A stretch of DNA of 8,878 nt from Thermoprotei archaeon. Its GTDB lineage: Archaea > Thermoproteota > Thermoprotei_A > Sulfolobales > NBVN01. Both the position numbers and the translations under genes were made by a program. Under the pieces are notes generated by a model, which was not told the DNA's origin, made no database searches, and worked only from the letters and a program-made list of their open reading frames with translations. The stretch lies in assembly GCA_003661745.1 (NCBI GenBank), contig QMWS01000022.1, forward strand, positions 1 to 8,878, read 5' to 3'. Positions 1 to 4,357 of the stretch are shown here, one piece after another; the stretch's first letter is position 1, and each line of letters opens with the position of its first letter.

Positions 1-29
1 CCCTCTAGGTACTCTAGTGAGTTGCTCAT
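1..29 (-). CDS. cdvC: CdvC (Vps4-like AAA ATPase), first codons only
   Basis: An ATG at 29-27 on the minus strand opens a frame reading MSNSLEYLE before the window ends. It lies 23 nt after the cdvB stop and is preceded by a very G-rich ribosome site. In crenarchaea cdvC follows cdvB and encodes a Vps4-like ATPase whose N-terminal MIT domain binds CdvB and which remodels ESCRT-III filaments at division. The identification rests on position and start context only, because nine residues are too few to show a family. Confidence 0.6.
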
Positions 30-45
30 CCCCCTCCCCTAGGGG
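30..45 (-). promoter_or_regulatory. G-rich ribosome binding site and palindrome before cdvC
   Basis: The minus strand reads CCCCTAGGGGAGGGGG directly before the ATG at 29. It contains GGAGG, about 3 nt from the start, and a perfect 10-bp palindrome CCCCTAGGGG at 36-45. The G-run is a much stronger ribosome site than those of cdvA and cdvB, which fits separate translational control of cdvC within the operon (inference). Confidence 0.5.
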
Positions 46-52
46 TCGCTGT

Positions 53-943
53 TTAAAATGTTATCTTATTCATTTCCTTTAATCTATTTAGTGCCTCCAT
101 TACCTCCTCTTTAGTTACACCTAATGCCTTGGCTGCATCACTGATGTCTATGAACCCTCCATGCATGACTATATACTCTAGCACCCTACTCTCAAGGTCT
201 CTTCCAGTTACGGTCCTAGTCCTAGCTCCGTGACGTACTGGCTTGCTGCGTAACTGCATACCTTGACTTGGCAGTGTTATGCCTTTAATAGTCACCATAC
301 TTGGCTTAGGTGACCTTATTAGCGATATGGGTGGCTCAGGTAACTGCTTGGCTACCCTCTCCTCAGCCATACTCTCTAGTTCCTTAAGGAACTTAACTGC
401 CTCTGGTGAGTAATGGATTGCTGAGGAGGCCTCAGGTCCTTCGGTTCCCGTAGTCTCTGCTATAACGCTCCTAGCCTCGCTTAGTATGGACTCAATGCTA
501 TATGCCAAGCTCGGCATCGCATCCCTTACGTAGTCCTTAGTCATGCCTAGCAGCGCTGTCGCCTCGGCCATGACTGACGTCATGCTGGAGACGTCCTCAA
601 TAGTCTCCAGTCGCAGCTTAACCTGCACCAGCGCCATTTCCGAGACCGTTAATTTCTTTAGTATTTTCCTTACCTCTAGCATTTCGTTAGCGTAAATAAG
701 TGCTCGATCCCTTTCACCCTTTATGTAGGCATTTATTGCACTCCTCATTAACTTATTATATCTATTCCTTAGCTTCATTAGGCTATTCTTTATTTCCTCA
801 ATAGCTGTCTCCAGCCGCGCTATTAAAGTAACTATTGCCTTACTTTTGTTTAGCTTCTTTCTGCTACCGATGTCAAATATTTTAAGAAACCAAGAAAAAC
901 CACCTCGTGATTCACTCGCGAATACTGACGGCAATAGACCCAC
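53..943 (-). CDS. cdvB: CdvB, ESCRT-III-like cell division protein
   Basis: CdvB is the ESCRT-III homologue that polymerises at mid-cell and, with CdvA and CdvC, carries out membrane constriction in crenarchaea. Residues 28-165 form the long, charged alpha-helical ESCRT-III core, including the conserved-looking stretch RALIYANEMLEVRKIL (80-95) and the following KLRLETIED. A proline-rich LPEPPISL at 201-208 resembles a MIM2 motif that binds the CdvC MIT domain. Residues 247-296 form a C-terminal winged helix (LESRVLEYIVMHGGFIDISD onward), the part that binds the CdvA tail in Sulfolobus and marks CdvB as opposed to its shorter paralogues. The start is GTG at 943, the first possible start after an in-frame stop at 961-959; the ribosome site is weak (AAGG). 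It lies 27 nt after cdvA, so it is probably cotranscribed. The N-terminus (GGFSWFLKIF) is unusually hydrophobic. Confidence 0.93.
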   Translation of the reverse strand: MGLLPSVFASESRGGFSWFLKIFDIGSRKKLNKSKAIVTLIARLETAIEEIKNSLMKLRNRYNKLMRSAINAYIKGERDRALIYANEMLEVRKILKKLTVSEMALVQVKLRLETIEDVSSMTSVMAEATALLGMTKDYVRDAMPSLAYSIESILSEARSVIAETTGTEGPEASSAIHYSPEAVKFLKELESMAEERVAKQLPEPPISLIRSPKPSMVTIKGITLPSQGMQLRSKPVRHGARTRTVTGRDLESRVLEYIVMHGGFIDISDAAKALGVTKEEVMEALNRLKEMNKITF

Positions 944-970
944 CCTTACTTGCTTGATTTAGATCTCGGC

Positions 971-1672
971 TTAGGTTTCTATTATCTGCACTTGTATAGG
1001 GCTGCCCTGCTGAGGTATCTGGCTCTCCTGAGCTTTCTTCTCAGTCTCCTCAATCAACCTTGCCTCGGATGCCTCCGACTCCAGCTTGCTTATTCTCTCA
1101 ATGTGTCTCTCCACATCCTTCTTCTCATCAGCATGCCTCGCCTTAGCCGACCTGAGGAACTCTACGGCTGACTTATAGGCAGACTCGCTTACTTCGTTGC
1201 TCATGTACAGCATCATTAAGTTTGCCATGTCCTTCTCTAGGCGTATTATCTGGTCCTCTAAGTCATTTATCTTTTTCCTGAGCATTTCCTTTACTTTTCC
1301 TACTTCGTCCTTTAGCACCCTGAATTGTGCCTCCAAAGTTCTCTTCATTTCCTCGTAGGCGTGTGTAGGTATCATACCCTTCCTATATAACTCCTCAAGA
1401 GATCTCATTCTCCTCCTAACTCTGTCCAGCCTGTTCTCTACATCTAGAGCCTTGACTTTCCATTGAGGGATGATGACGACTCCGTCAGGTGTCAGCTTGA
1501 TCCTGCTTGCGTCAATCTTCTCAAAAGTAGTCTCACTAATAGCTACATCTACCGATTCAACTTCACCAGTAACTTGAGTATATGCTGTTAAGAGCTTGCC
1601 TACAACCCTACCATATTCATCTTTTACGTTTTGTCCTAAGTATTTTTCAATCTGATCTATAGTAATGACCAT
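971..1672 (-). CDS. cdvA: CdvA, cell division protein that recruits ESCRT-III
   Basis: CdvA is the archaea-specific first protein of the Cdv machinery; it binds membrane and DNA, marks the division site and recruits CdvB. Residues 1-73 look like a PRC-barrel-type beta domain (KDEYGRVVGKLLTAY, then VVIIPQWKV). Residues about 75-205 are highly charged coiled coil, broken near MIPTHAYEEM (100-109) and SNEVSESAY (158-166). A glutamine-rich linker ends in GSPIQVQIIET, a short beta-prone tail that matches the position and character of the E3B peptide which adds a strand to the CdvB winged helix. The ATG at 1672 is the first start after an in-frame stop. It is the first gene of cdvA-cdvB-cdvC and is divergent from enolase. 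Confidence 0.92.
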   Translation of the reverse strand: MVITIDQIEKYLGQNVKDEYGRVVGKLLTAYTQVTGEVESVDVAISETTFEKIDASRIKLTPDGVVIIPQWKVKALDVENRLDRVRRRMRSLEELYRKGMIPTHAYEEMKRTLEAQFRVLKDEVGKVKEMLRKKINDLEDQIIRLEKDMANLMMLYMSNEVSESAYKSAVEFLRSAKARHADEKKDVERHIERISKLESEASEARLIEETEKKAQESQIPQQGSPIQVQIIET

Positions 1673-1710
1673 ACATCACACCGCAGTAAAAGTCTCTGAC
1701 CTCACTAAAC

Positions 1711-1717
1711 TTAAAAA
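1711..1717 (-). promoter_or_regulatory. Candidate cdvA promoter (TATA box)
   Basis: The minus strand reads GGCTTTTTAAG, a T/A-rich box centred about 42 nt upstream of the cdvA ATG. The archaeal spacing of about 25 nt puts transcription start near 1689, giving a leader of roughly 15 nt without a strong ribosome site. A second T/A box at 1770-1777 read on the minus strand (GGGGTATAAAAA) is an alternative. Confidence 0.45.
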
Positions 1718-1769
1718 GCCTATTCCCAATACCAGTCGTAATAATCGTCATGTTAGTTAAGTTATCTAA

Positions 1770-1777
1770 TTTTTATA
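1770..1777 (+). promoter_or_regulatory. Possible distal plus-strand promoter toward enolase
   Basis: TTTTTATA at 1770-1777 is a good archaeal box A, predicting a start near 1797-1801, about 107 nt before the enolase ATG. It could be a second enolase promoter, or serve cdvA if read on the other strand. There is no ORF that would need it, and a more proximal enolase box exists, so confidence is low. Confidence 0.25.
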
Positions 1778-1802
1778 CCCCATAATACTGTCTCTGACTG
1801 AA

Positions 1803-1824
1803 GTGTTAGCTTTATGTGTTAGCT
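1803..1824 (+). repeat. Tandem direct repeat GTGTTAGCT
   Basis: GTGTTAGCT occurs at 1803-1811 and 1816-1824, start-to-start 13 bp, with four unmatched bases between. It lies 24 bp upstream of the proximal enolase TATA box. A related TGTTAG occurs at 1751-1756. It may be an activator or repressor site for enolase; no known regulator is recognised. Confidence 0.4.
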
Positions 1825-1847
1825 GGCTCTATTAAGTTAAAATAATA

Positions 1848-1855
1848 TTTAAATA
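1848..1855 (+). promoter_or_regulatory. Enolase promoter (TATA box)
   Basis: TTTAAATA at 1848-1855, within a long A/T run, predicts transcription start near 1876-1880 and a leader of about 30 nt. The leader holds GGTGG at 1896-1900, a ribosome site 6 nt before the ATG at 1907. Confidence 0.6.
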
Positions 1856-1906
1856 CTTTAATTACCTACCTAAACTAATACTTTAAGTAAGCCGTGGTGG
1901 TTTAGA

Positions 1907-3202
1907 ATGCGAGAAGTAGACGAATTCACTATAAAGTTTGTTAGGGGAATTCAAGTACTTGATTCTCGCGGTGACCCAACTGTAGAGGTAACTGTAGTCA
2001 CTGAGGCTGGAGGAATGGGTCGCGCTATAGCACCTGCGGGTGCTTCAAGGGGGCGTCTAGAGGCGGTAGATCTGCGCGACGGAGGTAAGGACTACAGGGG
2101 CAGGGGTGTTCTCAGAGCTGTAGAAGCTGTAAACAAGTATATTGCCCCAGCAATCATAGGAATGAATTCATTCATGTACAGGAATGTAGACCGAAAGATA
2201 ATAGAATTAGATGGTACTGAGAATAAAGCAAGACTCGGAGGGAACGCATGCACAGCCACGTCATTAGCTGTCATTAATGCTGCCGCAGACACTGCCGGGT
2301 TACCCCTCTTTCAATTCATAGGCGGTAGCAGAGCTAGGACACTGCCAGTCCCCTTAATGAATGTAATAAACGGCGGTGCACATGCAGGAAATAAGCTAAG
2401 TATCCAGGAATTCATGATAGCACCCGTTGGTGCCGATACCTTCCATGATGCAATAAAGATTGCTGTTGAAGTGTATAAGACACTGAAAGAATTACTTAAG
2501 GCTACATACGGAGCATCCGCTATCAACGTCGGGGATGAAGGAGGCTTTGCGCCACCGATGACATCGACAAGAGATGCGCTACAGGCCCTTTACAAAGCTG
2601 TCAGCGTGGCTGGCTATGAACCTGGATCAGACGTATACTTCGCGCTAGATGCTGCAGCATCTCACTTCTACGACCCAAGCGAGAAAAAGTACTTGATTGA
2701 TGAGAGAAAACTCAAGCCGTTAGAGCTCGTTGAGTATTATATTGACATAATTAATGAGTACCCTGTTAAGTTAATAGAGGATCCGTTCTCAGAAGACCAC
2801 CCAGAATACTTTAAGATGCTGAGGAGTAAGGTGAGGGGTAAGGTTCTCATAATAGGCGATGATCTGACAGTAACGCGAGCTTCAAGAATTAGCAAGTTTA
2901 TCTCAGAGGAGATAATTGACGGAGCTATCATCAAAGTAAATCAGGTCGGAACCTTCAGTGAAGCCGAAGACAGCATAAGAGTACTGCTAAGGAATGACCG
3001 TAAGGCAATAGTGAGCCACCGGAGTGGCGATAGCGAAGACGTCACTATAGCCCACATAGCAGTGGGTTTCGAGACAGGACTAATTAAGACTGGAGCTCCC
3101 GCAAGATCGGAAAGAACCTCAAAATACAATGAGCTACTGAGAATAGAAGATTACCTAGGTGGAGATGCGATATATTCTGGTAAAAACGCCTTTTTAAGGT
3201 AG
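1907..3202 (+). CDS. eno: Enolase (2-phosphoglycerate dehydratase)
   Basis: Enolase interconverts 2-phosphoglycerate and phosphoenolpyruvate in the cytoplasm, using Mg2+. The full-length family architecture is present (431 aa): N-terminal LDSRGDPTVEV (18-28), NGGAHAGN (155-162) and QEFMIAP (167-173). Further on are NVGDEGGFAPP with the acid E211, the Mg ligands in ALDAA (D248), EDPF (E291) and GDDLTVT (318-323), the catalytic base K343 in IIKVNQVG, the SHRSGDSED signature (370-378) and K394 in IKTGAPARSER. All catalytic and metal residues recognisable from the E. coli and yeast enzymes are kept. Two deviations stand out: RGDPT where RGNPT is usual, and LGGNACTATSLA (110-121) where most enolases have a GANAILGVSLA-like segment. 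The ATG at 1907 has a GGTGG ribosome site and a TATA box at normal distances, so it is probably transcribed alone. Confidence 0.97.
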   Translation: MREVDEFTIKFVRGIQVLDSRGDPTVEVTVVTEAGGMGRAIAPAGASRGRLEAVDLRDGGKDYRGRGVLRAVEAVNKYIAPAIIGMNSFMYRNVDRKIIELDGTENKARLGGNACTATSLAVINAAADTAGLPLFQFIGGSRARTLPVPLMNVINGGAHAGNKLSIQEFMIAPVGADTFHDAIKIAVEVYKTLKELLKATYGASAINVGDEGGFAPPMTSTRDALQALYKAVSVAGYEPGSDVYFALDAAASHFYDPSEKKYLIDERKLKPLELVEYYIDIINEYPVKLIEDPFSEDHPEYFKMLRSKVRGKVLIIGDDLTVTRASRISKFISEEIIDGAIIKVNQVGTFSEAEDSIRVLLRNDRKAIVSHRSGDSEDVTIAHIAVGFETGLIKTGAPARSERTSKYNELLRIEDYLGGDAIYSGKNAFLR

Positions 3203-3433
3203 TAGTATTGCTAAACCCACGAATACTGCTCCAACTGCCAAGAGAAGCAGTGAAAATTCTTTAATCCTCATATTGACCACCAGCTTCGCGAACTTCACTA
3301 AGCCATAGGCTACATAACCGAGCGCTACTGCCGCTATGATTATGATACCAGCTACCGCCAACCACGATGCTACACTGCCACTGCTAACACCACTAAACCA
3401 GGACAGTATTGGTTGAAGTACCTCAAGACCCAT
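3194..3433 (-). CDS. Small two-helix membrane protein of unknown function
   Basis: A 79-residue protein with two clear transmembrane segments, about residues 22-47 (VASWLAVAGIIIIAAVALGY and following) and 59-78. They are joined by a short basic loop (KFAKLVVNMRIKEF), so the loop probably faces the cytoplasm. No catalytic or cofactor motif is visible and I do not recognise the family. The chosen start is ATG at 3433, with GGGG 6 nt upstream and about 14 nt from the transcription start predicted by the TATA box at 3469-3476. An in-frame GTG at 3445 would add four residues (MGYY) and would be nearly leaderless. Its last 9 bp overlap the enolase 3' end tail-to-tail. The hydrophobic pattern in this frame, a promoter and a start site argue that it is real. 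Confidence 0.72.
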   Translation of the reverse strand: MGLEVLQPILSWFSGVSSGSVASWLAVAGIIIIAAVALGYVAYGLVKFAKLVVNMRIKEFSLLLLAVGAVFVGLAILLP

Positions 3434-3468
3434 ATAATACCCCACGCACTAACTCAATACATGAGTAA

Positions 3469-3476
3469 TTTATAAA
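3469..3476. promoter_or_regulatory. Palindromic TATA box, likely bidirectional
   Basis: TTTATAAA is a perfect 8-bp palindrome. On the minus strand it predicts a start near 3447, just upstream of the small membrane protein. On the plus strand it predicts a start near 3498, at the 5' end of the C/D box RNA candidate. Use in both directions is inferred from geometry. Confidence 0.5.
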
Positions 3477-3494
3477 ACAGCAGATACATAAGAG

Positions 3495-3563
3495 GTTAGT
3501 GGTGATGAGGGTTAAAAGCGATGACACAAGATGATTGAGGGCAAGGTTTCTGATAGCACTAAC
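3495..3563 (+). ncRNA. C/D box small RNA (2'-O-methylation guide), candidate
   Basis: The stretch has the complete order expected of an archaeal C/D sRNA. Box C is GTGATGA at 3502-3508 (perfect RUGAUGA). The D' guide is 12 nt at 3509-3520. Box D' is ATGA at 3521-3524 (one change from CUGA). A 4-nt spacer CACA follows. Box C' is AGATGA at 3529-3534 (one change from UGAUGA). The D guide is 15 nt at 3535-3549. Box D is CTGA at 3550-3553 (perfect). Flanking GTTAGTG (3495-3501) and CACTAAC (3557-3563) are perfect 7-nt complements that can close the ends, with TAG left unpaired beside box D. A TATA box about 26 bp upstream fits its 5' end. Such RNAs bind L7Ae, Nop5 and fibrillarin and direct ribose methylation five nt upstream of D or D'. 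There is no competing ORF here beyond a 9-codon one. Confidence 0.72.
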
Positions 3564-3566
3564 AAA

Positions 3567-3574
3567 ATATAAAA
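3567..3574 (+). promoter_or_regulatory. Promoter of the zinc-ribbon/signal peptidase pair
   Basis: ATATAAAA at 3567-3574 predicts a start near 3596 and a leader of about 22 nt. The leader carries GGTGAT at 3608-3613, 5 nt before the ATG at 3619. It begins right after the sRNA candidate, so the two could be separate units or one processed transcript. Confidence 0.55.
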
Positions 3575-3618
3575 TTATTATTTAGGTCTCCGCACAATAT
3601 CTAAACCGGTGATTAGTA

Positions 3619-3924
3619 ATGGTTAAGTGCCCCAAGTGCGGAACCGACGTACAGCCTACTAAGACATGGCAACTGGTCTCACCGCTCCCAGACGTAGATG
3701 GCAGAATATCAATTACTGTAATGGGCTCATTCAGATGCCCTTCCTGTGGGTATAGCTGGCGAGGGAAGGTATCAGTGATGAAGGTAGGTCCTAATGGAGA
3801 AGTCGAATTCCAGACAGGAAAGGCTAGAAGGAGAAGAAGGAAGAAAGAGGAAAGGAAGGAAGAACCTAGAGGAGGTACTATTATAGAAATAGATCTCTCG
3901 GAGATAGAGGAGGATGAATTATAA
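3619..3924 (+). CDS. Small zinc-ribbon protein with basic and acidic tail
   Basis: A 101-residue protein with CPKC (Cys4, Cys7) and CPSC (Cys40, Cys43), a four-cysteine zinc ribbon with a 32-residue beta-rich insert (TWQLVSPLPDVDGRISITVM). After a short strand (KVSVMKVGPNGEVEF) comes a very basic run (RRRRRKKEERKEE, 70-82) and an acidic end (EIDLSEIEEDEL). Zinc ribbons with basic tails usually bind nucleic acid or belong to transcription or translation factors, but I do not recognise the exact function. The basic-then-acidic tail could self-mask or bind a partner (inference). The ATG is supported by GGTGAT at 5 nt. Its end overlaps the signal peptidase gene by 11 bp, so the two are probably cotranscribed. 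Confidence 0.88.
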   Translation: MVKCPKCGTDVQPTKTWQLVSPLPDVDGRISITVMGSFRCPSCGYSWRGKVSVMKVGPNGEVEFQTGKARRRRRKKEERKEEPRGGTIIEIDLSEIEEDEL

Positions 3925-4357
3925 AAAGCTGAGTACAGCCGTCAACATAGCGATTTTTGCTATTATACTAATGCTCGTAACACTCTCCCTCACTAACCAG
4001 GTATTCTTAGCTGTCGTTGAAGGTAGGTCTATGGAGCCTCTACTTCAGACAGGCGATATAGTCATAGTTCACAGAGTTAGTATTAATGATTTAAAATTGA
4101 ATGATATAGTAGTTTACGAAAAAAATGATGGTTCATTAATAATCCACAGAATAATTAGCATACGCAATAGCTCTAATTACATAATAATAATTACTAAGGG
4201 GGATAATAATATGTTTCCTGACCCACCAATAACAGCAAATCAAGTTATCGGTAAGGTATTAAGTATAGGTGGAGCAGTTATAAAGATACCTGTACTGGGA
4301 TATCTCTCGCTAGGTATTAGGTATATACTAGGTAATATCCCGAATATTCCTAAGTAG
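3914..4357 (+). CDS. Signal peptidase I, archaeal/Sec11 type
   Basis: A membrane-bound serine protease (family S26B) that removes signal peptides from exported proteins. Residues 10-35 form the N-terminal transmembrane anchor. The nucleophile is Ser39 in EGRSMEPLL, followed by TGDIVIV. His78 in IIHRI replaces the bacterial lysine, as in Sec11 and other archaeal enzymes; the acidic partner is likely Asp97 in TKGDNN or Asp103 in FPDPP. A second hydrophobic stretch (118-140) may be an additional membrane contact. At 147 aa it is complete but compact. The ATG lies inside the zinc-ribbon gene with AGGAGG abutting it at zero spacing, so translational coupling is likely. The gene is noticeably richer in A/T (many AAT and ATA codons) than its neighbours. 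Its 3' end overlaps topA by 30 bp, tail to tail. Confidence 0.92.
   Translation: MNYKKLSTAVNIAIFAIILMLVTLSLTNQVFLAVVEGRSMEPLLQTGDIVIVHRVSINDLKLNDIVVYEKNDGSLIIHRIISIRNSSNYIIIITKGDNNMFPDPPITANQVIGKVLSIGGAVIKIPVLGYLSLGIRYILGNIPNIPK

Larger units (their letters stand above)
1692..1798. repeat. Paired GTCTCTGAC sites in the cdvA-eno spacer
   Basis: The 9-mer GTCTCTGAC occurs at 1692-1700 and again at 1790-1798; the sequence between is not repeated. Each copy has dyad symmetry (GTC-N3-GAC). The first lies about 18 bp downstream of the cdvA TATA box in the cdvA direction. The second lies about 21 bp downstream of a plus-strand TATA-like box at 1770-1777. Such positions between TATA and transcription start suit repressor operators, but this is inference from two copies. 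Confidence 0.35.

Noticed and set aside
950..1171. Plus-strand ORF of 73 codons opposite cdvA
   Set aside because: It is a leucine-rich shadow of the charged coiled-coil gene on the other strand, with no promoter or ribosome site.
1469..1500. GATGATGACGA on the plus strand as a possible C box
   Set aside because: It is antisense to cdvA coding sequence, has no D box at the right distance and no D'/C' pair.
1837..1850. AAATATTATTTTAA on the minus strand, similar to the Sulfolobus cell-cycle repressor box (AAATATTACAA) reported at cdvA promoters
   Set aside because: Only the first eight bases match, it lies about 170 bp from cdvA over the enolase TATA box, and such A/T strings are common here.
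3505..3534. Nine-codon ORF starting at ATG 3505 after GGTG
   Set aside because: Too short to support, and the bases are better explained by the C and D' boxes of the guide RNA candidate.
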